The notes under the pieces are model-generated. The model did no database searches, had not been told where the DNA came from, and saw nothing but the letters and a program-made list of their open reading frames with translations. From Smallanthus sonchifolius (lineage: Eukaryota; Streptophyta; Magnoliopsida; Asterales; Asteraceae), in assembly GCA_023525975.1 (NCBI GenBank), contig CM042032.1, forward strand, positions 72,500,260 to 72,564,259: a DNA stretch of 64,000 bases, read 5' to 3'. Position 1 is the first letter of the stretch. Each line of letters begins with the position of its first letter. The translations under genes and the position numbers were made by a program. Below, piece after piece: positions 34,791 to 45,900 of this stretch.

Positions 34791-35883
34791 GAGTCAGTTT
34801 TACGTTGGTATTTGTATTTGAGTCTATGAAAGGTTAAAGTGCTAATTGAGTGGATAACGAAGCATAACTGAGAAGGCACGAAAGTACATGGGGTTAAAGT
34901 GTAAAAATGTGAAATTCCTAGAATTTTGGATCTTCGCGCCACGCGAAGATCATGGAGAGAAAGTTCGCGACATGCAAGGAAGTGAAAAAGAGGCCGCGAC
35001 TAAATTGTCCTTCGCGCCACTTGAAGGACTGGACTTCAGAGTTCGCGACACGCGAAGGGCCGGCGGAACAGCAAAAAGCCCTAAATTCTAATTAAAAAGA
35101 AATCAAGCCCTAGTTCGCACATAAACTTTCATTCAGCCGATTTTAGAGCAACCAAGGGCGATTTTTAGAGGCAAAAGGAGTTCTAGATCAAGTATTGAAG
35201 CTACGCTCACGTGTCTGACAAGCATGCGTGGCTAAGCTGCGTGTGGCTTCCTCCCGGGGGATGGTTCGTATAGATTCTTTGTTTTGTTCTGTTTGTTTAT
35301 GTTTAGATCTTGTTAGTTTTTGACACAAACTTGATGGATTGATGTATTAGTTAATTTAAACAATTTATGTGTATGCTTTGAGTTTGCTTACTTTACGATC
35401 TTGTTCGGTTGATAACACAACCTAGCAGGGTTGGGTGACTAAAGGGGGTAACTTGGTATTGATAAGTTGGGTAGTTGGATTGTACCGGTTTATGACGAAA
35501 CTAGTCGTATGGGTTGCTGACAACAATTTGTCTTCAATTACTGTTTTAACTGATTTTCCAACACTATGTCTATGTGGTGTCCAATGAACAACTGAGTTTT
35601 GCATAAACCTAGAACCTGAAGTTTGGAGGGAGTTACATCTTTATTTGATCTGTGTTTTAGCTATAATTTACTAATCTAAGCAATTTAACTTTCCACTGAT
35701 TCCTTGTGGATTCGACAACCCTACTTCCATGTCTACAGTCTAAGGTAGATAAGTAGTAGTTTTATAAGTGTTTTTGAATGACCTTGACACAGCGATCAAA
35801 ATGGCGCCGTTGTCGAGGAAAAGTTTTCAGTCCTCATTTGAATTTCCTGCTCTTAAACAGACTCCACCACCGGTTGTAGAGAG
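34791..35883 (+). repeat. Tandem second copy of LTR-PBS-leader
   Basis: Repeats 33713-34790 almost base for base, including a truncated LTR (missing about the first 70 bp), the PBS and the first 80 or so bases of leader. The junction at about 34788-34795 joins leader sequence 'ggttgtagag' to LTR sequence 'gagtcagtttt', sharing GAG, which fits unequal or slippage recombination at microhomology. Confidence 0.9.
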
Positions 35884-36148
35884 AGTGGTGGAGCACAGTG
35901 AGTCTAACTCTGACCTTAATCAGGATCTTATTTCACAAAATAACCTGAAAAATAATAATGTGAATAAACCTGTAAAAATCCCATATCCAGATACTATAAT
36001 CAAACCGGTTCAAAAAGAAAAAGATCTAACACAGAATGAACGATGGGAAAAGTTTGAAAATCGTAAAATTAACTCACTATTTTTAAAAACACTTAAACAA
36101 GATCCTAATAGTGTTGAGTGCTTGAAAGGTTTGAGTACCCGAAAATGA
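35801..36148 (+). pseudogene. Leader/gag-like ORF starting in the PBS
   Basis: An open frame of about 115 codons from the ATG overlapping the PBS (MAPLSRKSFQSSFEFPAL...). It is Gln/Asn/Lys-rich in the middle (about residues 35-60) and ends in KINSLFLKTLKQDPNSVECL. No gag core or zinc knuckle. It probably joins a leader peptide to a shortened linker before protease. The frame also extends upstream into the LTR (ATG at 35768), but the PBS start is preferred because it is kept in both duplicated copies. Confidence 0.45.
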
Positions 36149-36199
36149 CGGCATAAATGTCCTGAACAAGTAAAACTGAGTGTTAGTGTGAATGTCGTG

Positions 36200-36616
36200 T
36201 CTACGGGTACCCGAAATTAAACTGGATAGAGCGTTGCTAGATCTTGGAGCATCTGTGAGTATGATCGGCATGAATTTGGTCCATTACAGAGATTTAACAC
36301 CACTGTGGTGTTGGCTGATCAGACTCCCACACATCCTCGAGGGATTGTAAAAGATGTGATTGTCAAGGTAGGGGAGTTTTACTACCCAGTGGATTTCTTG
36401 GCGTTGGATTGTGTTACTAACACACAACCAACTATTATTTTGGGTAGACCGTTCTTAACCACTGTTCAGGCAAATATTAACTGTGCTGAGGGAACGGTAA
36501 TGATGAGGTTTGGGGCTCAGAAAATGAGTCTTAAAATATTTTCAAACTTGCCAACCCCGAAAGCTAACAAATGTGGATCACCTGAAAAGGTGAATCACAC
36601 AGTCAAGAATACTTAA
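36200..36616 (+). pseudogene. Athila-like protease domain
   Basis: The active-site segment LLDLGASVSMI (about 36235-36265) is followed, after a small frame change near 36280, by VLADQTPTHPRGIVKDVIVK, VGEFYYPVDFLALD, PTIILGRPFLTTVQANINC and a tail to the stop near 36616. All hallmarks of a Gypsy aspartic protease are visible. It is the only catalytic domain left in the element. Confidence 0.82.
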
Positions 36617-36835
36617 GTTGTAGGTGACAGGTCAGCTGAGATGAAGGACGGTGAGACTCCAGACAAGGGGAAGAAGAGGGTTAGAAAGAGGAGGCGGAAA
36701 GGAAAGAAACCGCTGGTCCAAGATGCAGAGCGGGAACTCTTTGCTTTTTTTGTGCAAGTATGGAGGAAATTTGATGAAAAGAGGAACCTAAGTGTGGGGA
36801 AGGAGGACTGCAAGCACCCCACCCGACCACCATGA
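36617..36835 (+). pseudogene. Basic-tail ORF after protease
   Basis: An open segment rich in Lys/Arg (KKRVRKRRRKGKKPL) then FAFFVQVWRKFDEKRN, ending HPTRPP. Its place right before the phrase 'gtacaccgcgtctggctgaagacgttaaac', which normally follows integrase in Athila/Tat-type elements, suggests it is what remains of the polyprotein end after a large deletion. No known function. Confidence 0.4.
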
Positions 36836-36839
36836 TGCA

Positions 36840-38880
36840 AGTAAGGTACACCGCGTCTGGCTGAAGACGTTAAACTTAGAGCTCTTGGGAGGCAGCCTAA
36901 GGTTAGTATGTTTTAAATTCATGTCTAGATAAATGAACTTTGTGGATGTGTTCTCTAGAAACCCTCATGAGACTAAAATCGTCCACTCGGGCTACCGAGG
37001 GGTTTAAAGTCTTGATGCATACACTAAATGCATTCGTGATTCCTACGAAAGTGAGTTAGATTTTATTTTTATTTTGTGTGTTTTTTTGTGTGAACCGGCC
37101 AAGTGTGGGAAAGTCCCATGGGGTGATCATGCACGTGGGGTGCATTTGGGATGTGTGCGAGTGTTTGGAGGAGTTGAATAAACTTTGATTTTTATTTGAA
37201 AAACTTTCTAAGTAAAATTTTGCTCAAAACTTTCTGTGAACAACATGTCTTCGCGCCACGCGAAAACCCGTCCTCCATAGTTCGCGACACGCGAAGGAAC
37301 AAAGTCAAAGGCCGGTCAACTTTCACCTCTTCGCGACACGCGAAGAGTATCTCCGTGTCTTTCGCGACACACGAAGACCCTGCCATGAAGTTTTTTTTTA
37401 TTTTATTTTATTTAATTTTTGTAATTTTTTTTTATTTTGAATTTTTTTTAGTCGTGTTCAGTCCGTTGAATCTTTTAATTTATTTTTTGAGTCATTATAT
37501 TGAGTCGATATGATGAAGTGGGTTTTGCTTGAGCTTAATTTTGCAGGTTTGGATTAAATTTCCCTTACTCAATCTCTATTCGGGGGATGATAGTCCGATT
37601 TTGCCGCTTCTTGTACAGGCAACCTGCTTACATATGTGGAACACGATCGCGAATGAAATGCTATACGATCGCATATCCAGCTAAGTTTTTATTTTTGTAT
37701 TTTTCTTTCGTTTTGAGTCGCTCTTCCTACATTGAGGACAATGTCGAGTTTACGTGTGGTGAGGGGAGACCTTAGTCCAGGTTTGTAATTAAGTCTGTAT
37801 TTTGAGTTATAAAAATATGAAAATTCATAAAAATTAAAAAAATTTCAAAAATGTCACTAGATTAGAATTGTTGCAAACAAATGGAAAATGATAGTACAAT
37901 TGGGGAACTGTGCGTGTGGAATTAATTGAATAATAATGATAATCAAGCGCGTCTAATTTGTAACGTTTTGGTAGGCCCAACCGATTTAAGAGCTTAAATA
38001 TCCTGATAGTGTATCTAGATTAAAATAAATAATTAATTTAGGATATCTTGTGGGTTCTCATCTTAGAGGTGTTGGTAAGGTTGAAACTGTCAATACAAGA
38101 TGATAGGTACCACATTAAACTAAGATTTTTATGTTTTTGAAATTACTTGGCACACCGCTTTGTTTTTATGAGAATAAATCCGAAAGTTGGTGGCGCCCGC
38201 ATTCCATAATCCAACATTCATGAGCTTAATTATTTAGACTGAGAACTTGAGTTCTACCTACGTGTTACCCTCCGGGTTACAAGCTTGGTTGAAACGCCCA
38301 TGGGTAGACTCTTGTAATCAATTCTAGATGACTAATTTGACTTATGTGTTACCTTTTGGGATGGCAACCTTGTCGAAACGCCTCTAAGTTGAGTTATGTT
38401 CTTCATTGCTTAAAAACTGCAGCCTACGTGTCACACGTCAAGTTCCAGCTTGATTGAAACACCACTGGGTTAGGTTTATTCATAAAACGTTAATGAAGGC
38501 TCGCATCATTCATCCATCAATCCATAATTCATCTAAGTAATTTTTAAAACACATAAATCTTTGTTTATAGTGGTGGGAAAATCTATACGGTTTAGCCCGG
38601 GCCTAAACATGACCTTGAGATGGGATTAGGTTGAACTATAGCTTCCTGAGTATAGGACCCATAGATAGTTTGTTGCTTGGTAATGTATAAGATAGTAGAT
38701 CATAGAATCGGGGGCTCAAAAGTCGGTGGTTGGGTTTAATCGGATCGAAATACCGATTGTTACGATTAACGTATTATGAAAATCTGGGTTGTGTATAATG
38801 AAAGTGTAAAAGCAAGTTTTTCGATTATGATTCCATTGCAATATTCTTTTTCGAGACGCAAAAGGTTAAGTGTGGGGATG
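36840..38880 (+). other. 3' untranslated region of the non-autonomous element
   Basis: Non-coding. A second palindrome array at 37247-37380 uses the same TTCGCG-nnn-CGCGAA word as the LTR; one has nine-base perfect arms (37327-37347). The palindrome ACATTGAGGACAATGT lies at 37729-37744 and resembles those at 8146-8233. A purine tract (AAAAGGTTAAGTGTGGGGA) precedes the 3' LTR. Confidence 0.7.
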
Positions 38881-39931
38881 TGATGTAAGGTCAGGTCAAA
38901 TATCCCGTGTTTAAGAGTCGGTTTTGTATAGTTTTAATAGTTTAACTTTGTATATCGAGTCGGTTTTATGTAGGTATTTGTATTTGAGTCTATGACAGGT
39001 TAAAGTGCTAATTGAGCGGATAACGAAGTATAATTGAGAAGGCACGAAAGTACAGGGTGTTAAAGTGTAAAAATGTGAAATTCCTGGAATTTGGGAGGAG
39101 AGAAAGTTCGCGACACGCGAGGAAGTGAAAAAGAGGCCGCGACTAAATTGTCCTTCGCTGGACTTCAGAGTTCGCGACACGTGAAGGGCCGGCGGAACAG
39201 CAATAAGCCTTAAATTCTAATTAAAAAGAAATCAAGCCCTAGTTCGCACATAAACTTTCATTTAGCCGATTTCAGAGCAACCAAAGGCGATTTTCTGAGG
39301 CAAGAGGAGTTCCGGATCAAGTATTGAAGCTATGCTCACGTGTCTGACAAGCATGCGTGGCTAAGCTTCGTGTGGCTTCCTCCCGGCGGATGGTTCGTAT
39401 AGGTTCTTTGTTTTGTTAAGTTTGTTTATGTTTGGATCTTGTTAGTTTTTGACACAAACTTGATGGATTGATGTATTAGTTGATTTAAACAGTTTATGTG
39501 TATGCTTTAAGTTTGCTTACTTTACGATATTGTTCGGTTGATAACACAACCTAGTAGCAGGGTTGGGTGACTAAAGGGGGTCACTTGGCATTGATAAATT
39601 GGGTAGTTGGATTTTACTGGTTTGTGACGAAACTAGTCGTATAGGATGCTGACAACAATCTGTCTTCAATTAATGTTTTAACTGATTTTTCAACACTATG
39701 TATATGTGGTGTCCAATGAACAATTGAGTTTTGCATAAACCTAGAATCTGAAGTTTGGAGGGAGTTACATCTTTATTTGATCTATGTTTTAGCTATAATT
39801 TACTAATCTAAGCAATTTAACTTTCCAATGATTCCTTGTGGATTTGACAACCATACTTCCCTGTTTATAGTCCAAGGTAGATAAGTAGTAGTTTTATAAG
39901 TGCTAATTGATTGACCTTGACACAACGATCA
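38881..39931 (+). repeat. 3' LTR of the non-autonomous Athila-like element
   Basis: Matches 33642-34710. Two of the four palindromes are cleanly missing: the region at 39091-39100 lacks the first (33851-33873), and 39151-39161 lacks the third (33930-33950). The other two remain, and the sequence around each gap is otherwise conserved. Confidence 0.92.
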
Positions 39932-40394
39932 CCCTGCCGTCGCACACCTAGGGTCACAAATGGCCTTAGGGTTTGGCGCAAATGTGGTTTATAAACCACT
40001 CCATGTTTCGTTTCGGGTCCCCCCTAGTTCCATCTCGCACGATTCGGTCCCGAACACTCTTTAAACAACTAACCACGTTAGTTAATGTCGTTAAAACGCC
40101 TCATGCGTGACACATCTTACTCATCAATAACATATAATATCGGTTTGGGCCGTCCGCTGACCCAAAATATTTGTTTATAGACTTTAGGGATGTTACACCC
40201 GCCTAGGTAGAAACAGGGGTATGCAACAAGAGCACCGGTTATCAAGAATAACATTATTTAAAGAGAACACTAAATCATTCATGTCATTCCAAATAACCAA
40301 AATACCAAGTCATAAGTGTTTAATACATGCCATAAGATTCACAAAATATGGGCTAAAACATAACAAAAGACTATATCTAGAAATCTTCAGCATG

Positions 40395-41800
40395 CTCCTA
40401 GTTGCGGGCAATCTTGTCATCAGAAGCGGTTGCAAGGTACCGAGCGTTGGAGGAAACTGCGATCAGTGGCGGAGCTTGAAAAATGAAGTTGCAGGGGCCG
40501 AAAGTCACGAGACCCAAAATTTTTTTCCTATCGCAATGTTTCGGGTTACATGTTCGGCGATTCAATTCGGGGCGGGTCAAACAAATCAACAATAAATAAC
40601 TCTAAATATCTAATTATCTATGATGATGCGAGAGAAAAAAAGGTTAGTACCTGGAAGAAGAATTACAACTTAGCCCGACGACCTTCACGAGAATTTGAGC
40701 AACCTAACAAATTTAAATTTAAAATGATAATCAGTGTGTCGATATGATTAAATTACTAAATTATTCCAATATGTAGAGGGATCAACACGGCCAAAATTTT
40801 AAATTACTTAGGTTTCCTAAAAACTTACCCACATTGCTTCTGCCTTCTTCTCATCCTTCTCAAAATTAACTCGAACTTGAAACACCTCAAAAATAACCAC
40901 CCACAAAGAGAAAACATTAAGAAACCTCAATTGGGACAACAATGACCAAGAAAACATAATTTCTGGGTGTTTGGGATTTGCTTATTTAAACACAATTTCA
41001 CCCTAAGATAAGCAATTAAGCATATGCAGTTTTTTCATCCAAACACTTCATAAATCATAAATCAAATTATCAAATCAATGAATCATAATCCATAAGTTTC
41101 TAACCCTAATACTTAACAATTCTAAGTTAGTACTTACCAAGAATTGGATGTGTGAAGGAGTGAAGCGGTGGCAAGCGACGAGCGGCGACAGGCAAGCGAG
41201 AGGCAACAGGCGAGCGAGCGGCAACAGGCCGGCAAGCGAGGGCGGCGAGCGATGGCGAGAGGCGGCTAGAGGCACTGAAATGGTGAAGGAGTGAACCGGT
41301 GAAGGGGATTTCAATTTTTGGGGAGGCGGGAATGATCAACGAAAGACATAAGAGGGGATTTCAATTTTAGGGTGAATGATTTCAACTTTTCATTTCCCCC
41401 CCCCCCCCTAAACTTACACTTTTATTTTTTAAATCCACAAACTTTTTTTTTTAATTTCGTACTAATAACTTATCGAATCAATCTGAATAGAGCATTGAAC
41501 TGAAATTTTTAGGGATAAAAAATCATAGGGGGCCAAGAATTTTTTAGGGAAAAAATAAAGGGGACCGGCTCAATACATATAAAAATTTTCAGACGAAAAC
41601 ACAAAAATTTTCACTACTAACGGAAAAACCGGGAGGGGCCGGGGCCACCCCTGGCCCCTTCTATGCTTCGCCCCTGACTACGATATCTGAGTTGTTCGTG
41701 ACCGACGAATTCTTATCAGTGGAAGAGGTGGCGATGAGCTTGCCATGTCGGAGAATTTGACGCTAAAGATGAAGCGTTTGTTGCCGGTGAGAGTTTACTT
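40395..41800 (-). pseudogene. WD40 (WDR5-like) gene fragment split by a hAT element
   Basis: On the minus strand, pieces on both sides of the hAT insertion join as a degraded WD40 unit: TLTGNKRFIFSVKFSD, then in another frame GKLIATSSTDK, and across the insertion site SDIAVSSNARYLATASDDK. The order and words (LTGH.R.VS.VKFS, GK.IA.SS.DK, ISD...S...LATASDDKT) match the first two blades of WDR5-type proteins, histone methyltransferase adaptors. There is a stop, a frameshift and no further blades. Probably a captured fragment; the carrier is not identified. Confidence 0.5.
40464..41676. mobile_element. Tip100-like non-autonomous hAT element
   Basis: Starts CAGTGGCGGAGC and ends in the complement of CAGGGGCGAAGC, typical Tip100-group termini. 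Eight-base flanks are ACTGCGAT (40456-40463) and ACTACGAT (41677-41684), one mismatch. The interior has a GC-rich direct-repeat stretch ('ggcaagcgag.ggc', about 41165-41270) and no transposase. Confidence 0.82.
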
Positions 41801-42130
41801 GAGGGGGAGAGGAGGACCAGCGTGTGGCAGGGAAGGGGGTCCCACATATTAAAAGAAGGTGGGTTCAACTTTTAATTTTTTAATTTTTAATATTAAAGGG
41901 TATTTTGGTTATTTCACCCCACTTAACAGAAAAAGTTAACTGTTTATCTAATTCAGGAACTAAATATATTACGTTTATCCATATACTTTGGGACTGTTAA
42001 TGTAGTCTCAAAGTTAAGAACAAAATCCAAAATAATAATATACCACATGACCATCTGTGTACTTTAACTCTATATATTAGGTACAAATATATACAATTAT
42101 CAAATTTCGTTAAACAACTTATTTTCAAAA
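41801..42130. other. AT-rich spacer
   Basis: No gene. Short phrases such as 'taacagaaaaagttaactg' are imperfectly palindromic and may belong to an eroded MITE. Confidence 0.4.
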
Positions 42131-42705
42131 TCTATACTATATAATAAATAAAGGTTTTTTCATGACACGTGTCGCCTACATATTCAATCTCATCATTTTT
42201 TCCCGTCTCTCTCTCTTATTAAATACACATCTATCTTTTAATAATAATATTTTTTAAAGAAAATACTAATCTATACTATATAATAAATAAAGGTTTTTTT
42301 ATGCCACTTGTCGCCTCCATATTCATTCTCACAATTTTTTTCCCGCCTCTCTCTCTTATTTAATGCATTTTCATCTTTTAATAATAATATATATTTAAAG
42401 AAAATACTAATAAACTAATAAAAATATATTTATTTTAAATTATCCTTTATTATAAGAAACTTTGAAATTTAATTATCTAACTTTTATTTTCAATCAAATA
42501 TTAAATGAAAGTTAAATTATATTAAATAGTAATTAACGTATTTTCGAAACTCAATTATATATTATTTTTTTACATATTTTGAATTTTTTTTCTATCCTTA
42601 GTATTTGTAATATATTTTTACATCTTTAAAATATATACATAAAGATTTAAAAATTTTATATATTGATATTTTTCACTCCGTGTGTATACACGGGATCTAA
42701 ACTAG
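42131..42705 (+). mobile_element. Non-autonomous Helitron
   Basis: Begins TCTATACTATATAATAAATA after an A. It ends with the hairpin CCGTGT-GTAT-ACACGG (42678-42693), then GATCTAAACTAG followed by T, as expected for insertion between A and T. The first 139 bases (42131-42269) are tandemly duplicated (42270-42409), giving two 5' ends. No coding sequence. Confidence 0.8.
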
Positions 42706-42967
42706 TTATATTAATAAAACTCATTTATTTTAAATTATCCATTATTATAGAAAATTTTAAAATCTAATTATGTAACTTTTATTTTCAGTTAAATTGTAAA
42801 TGAAAGTCAAATTACATTAAATAGTAATTAACTTATTTTTAAAACCCAATTATATATTAATTTTTACATATTTTTCAATTTTGTTTTCTATCCTTATAAT
42901 ACATTTTTACACCTTGAAATATATACATAAATATTTAAAAATTTAATTTATTAATATTTTTTACCCC
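42706..42967 (+). mobile_element. Second, tandem Helitron 3' part (cut by the hAT element)
   Basis: Repeats the last part of the Helitron next to it (compare 42415-42680), running up to CCCCGTGTGTAG. Its hairpin is completed on the far side of the hAT element at 46691-46712 (ACACGGGTTCTAAGCTACT). The terminal CTAG has become CTAC. Confidence 0.7.
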
Positions 42968-42975
42968 GTGTGTAG

Positions 42976-45900
42976 CTATGCAGTCGATACCACCGATATC
43001 TCGGTGATATCTTGGATATCGGTGGTTTAACCACATATTGGTGGCGATAATATCGGCGAAATTTACCGATATATCGCCGATAAAGAGGGTTTGATATATC
43101 GGTCAAAATACCGAGAATATCGGTTTGATATATCTGGACCTTTTTAATCCCCATTTAGCCCGATCTCGTTTAAAAAAGCTTGGTCCAAGAGCCCAATAGC
43201 CCAAAAACCCTAACTACAATCGATCGACAACTACAATCGGCCCTAATCGATCGACAACTACAGTCGGCCTTCACTCGATCGGGAGCACCAAGCTGACCTA
43301 CAATCGGCCTTCACATCGCTGACCTGCTGAACTTGTTATCCCACTTTCTCCTTCACTCGATCGGGAGCACCAAGGCTGCAATCATCAATCGACAACTCCT
43401 GGACTCCAAAGCTGCAATCGATCGACAAGTCACAGCCCTAATCGATCGACAACTCACAGCCCTAAGGTACGGTTCACTTACAATCAACTCCAAGCAGCTG
43501 ACCTGCTGAGATGAGCTTTTCTTTGATAATATTCAGTTAGAGTAGCTTGTTCATGATATGATAACATCCAGTTACAGTAATCTTTATGTTGATATGGTAT
43601 GTTAGTTGGTTTATGTTGATAAAATTCAGTTACATTAGTTGGTTTATGTTGATATGATAACATCCAGTTACATTAGTTGGTTTATGTTGATAAAATTCAG
43701 TTATAGTAGCTTGTTCATGATATGATAACTCATGTTTACAGATTTGATAAATTGATAATGGATGGTCCAACAACTCCATCTTCACATGCATCTGTAAACC
43801 CCACTAATACAATGTCGTCTGATGCCAACACAGCCCCATAATTTCCAAATAGAGATATGGCATGAGAATGGGGAGAGTGTAGAGATGCCATGAAAAAACA
43901 ATGTGTCTGGTGCAAAATTTGTGGTCACAAGATGAGTGGAGGAATCACACGACTTAAGCAACATCTTACTCATACTGGAGGACAAGTCAAAGGTTGTATG
44001 AAAGTGACCGTGGATATCCAAAAGAGAGTCATGGAATCAATAAAAGAAAAAGAAAAGTTACAACTAGAAAAGATAAGAAATATGCAGATTCTTAGTTCAC
44101 ACTCGTCTGATGAGGATGATCAAGATGATGTAGAAGAAGAAGTTCGTATAACAAAAAATGTTTCAAAGAAAAAGAAATTTGTGGATATTAGCAACACGCG
44201 AGGTCCTATTGACATGTTAAAGTCAAATTATGATAAAACAAAGCAAACTACATTGGATAGAAATAATCCAATAAAAGAGATGTTAAAGATGGAAGCTTGG
44301 GATAAGTTTGCAACTTGGGCATATTCGGTTGGTTTACCCTTTAATGTCGTACGTGAAGAAGGTTTCCAAGATATGATCAATGCCATTGGAGAATATGGAA
44401 GAGGTATTTAAATGTTATAAATATTTGTTGATAGATTATTAATTTGATTATTACTTATTTTTTTTTTAAATTTATGTTAGGTATGCCAACTCCATCTTAT
44501 CATAATATTCGTGTCACATTGATGAAAAAATGTTTAGAAGAAACGAAAAAGTTTGTGGATTTGTTCCGACCACATTGGGAAGAATATCGGTGTAGCATTA
44601 TGTCCGATTTTTGGACAGATGGGAAAGGAAGGTGTTTGATAAACTTCTTAGTGAATTGTCATGTTGGAACGATTTTTTTGAAATCAATTGATGCATCGGA
44701 GCATGTGAAGAATGCTCAATTAATCGTGGAGATGATAAATGAGGTGATTGAAGATGTTGGAGAGGCGAATATTTTGCAGGTAGTTTTACTTTTCTAAAGA
44801 TGTCTTAATAATTACTTATCTAGTTATTTATTAATGTCGTTTTATTTGTTGTTTCTTATAGTTTATTACAGATAATGGTTCAAACTTTAAAGCTGTGGGA
44901 AAGATTTTAGAAGAAAAACAACCTGAGTTGTTTTGGACTCCTTGTGCAGCACATTGTGTGAATCTCATGATTCAAGATATCGGTGAGAAGATACCAAAGA
45001 TAAAGAGTACTCTGGCTGATGCAAGAGAAATTGTGGTTTTCATTTACAACCACGAGAGGATTCTTAATATGATGAGGAAGTTAACCAAAAACAAGGAGTT
45101 GCATAGGTCTTGTGTAACTAGGTTTGCAACCCAATTTTATACCATTCAGAGTGTCCACGAGAATCGACATCATATTCAAGTATTGTTTGTTTCTGAAGAA
45201 TGGAGGAAAAGTGACTTTGCAAAGAAGGCACCCGGAAAGAGAGTCGAGAGAATAGTTTCAAAAACGGAATTTTGGGACAACATACAACTAGCTTGCCAAG
45301 TGTTAGCTCCTTTGGTGGACGTGGTAAGATTGGTTGATACGGAAGAGAAGCCAAGTATGGGCTACATCTATGATGCAGTGGATAGAGCGAAGGAGCAAAT
45401 CAAGAAAAATGTAACTGATGAAAGACTTGTCACTAAACTTTGGGGTATGATTCAAACAAGATGGTCCGACCAACTACATCACCCGCTACATGCAGGTATT
45501 GATTATTGAACTTTATATTAATATAATCTCTTAGTTTTAGTTTTAACTCTTTATTGAATGTGCAGCTAGATATTACCTGAACCCAGCCATTTTTCATGGG
45601 GAAAATTCGAAGGAGATAAAGAAGAACAGGGACATTGTGATGGGACTTTATGTTGCTATTGATCGTCTAGTGCCCGATGATGATGAAAATGATAAAGTGA
45701 GGCAGGACTTGAATCTATACATTGATTCAGTTGGGCAATTTGGATCTCCAGCTACGATACGGGGTAGAAAGAAAGTTGCACCATGTAAGTAAAACATTAT
45801 AACATATTCACATGTTTTTATACCTTAATTAATTTTTATATTAAATCACTGGAGTTATTAAAATGTAGATATATGGTGGCGTACTTATGGGATCGACACA

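Larger units (their letters stand above)
33642..39931 (+). mobile_element. Non-autonomous Athila-like element lacking RT, RNase H and integrase
   Basis: LTRs 33642-34710 and 38881-39931 start TGAT.TAAGGTC and end ACAACGATCA. Target duplication CCCTG is perfect (33637-33641 and 39932-39936). The interior has a tRNA-Asp-type PBS, a leader ORF, a protease domain and a basic-tail ORF, then a long non-coding 3' region with a purine tract (about 38861-38878) before the 3' LTR. RT, RNase H and integrase are entirely missing, so it would depend on another element. A segment with most of an LTR, the PBS and the leader start is tandemly duplicated (33713-34790 and 34791-35883). Confidence 0.92.
31096..40197 (-). 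repeat. 5' LTR of a Gypsy element, split by 33642-39931
   Basis: On the minus strand the LTR starts TGTAACATCCC (at 40197) and ends GGGGCCTTACA (at 31096), followed by the PBS. Without the 6.29-kb insertion and its 5-bp duplication the LTR is about 2.8 kb. Its GC-rich part (about 33010-33640) is Pro/Arg-coding by chance. LTR size and PBS fit a Tekay-like chromovirus. The 3' partner LTR is not in the window. Confidence 0.78.
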
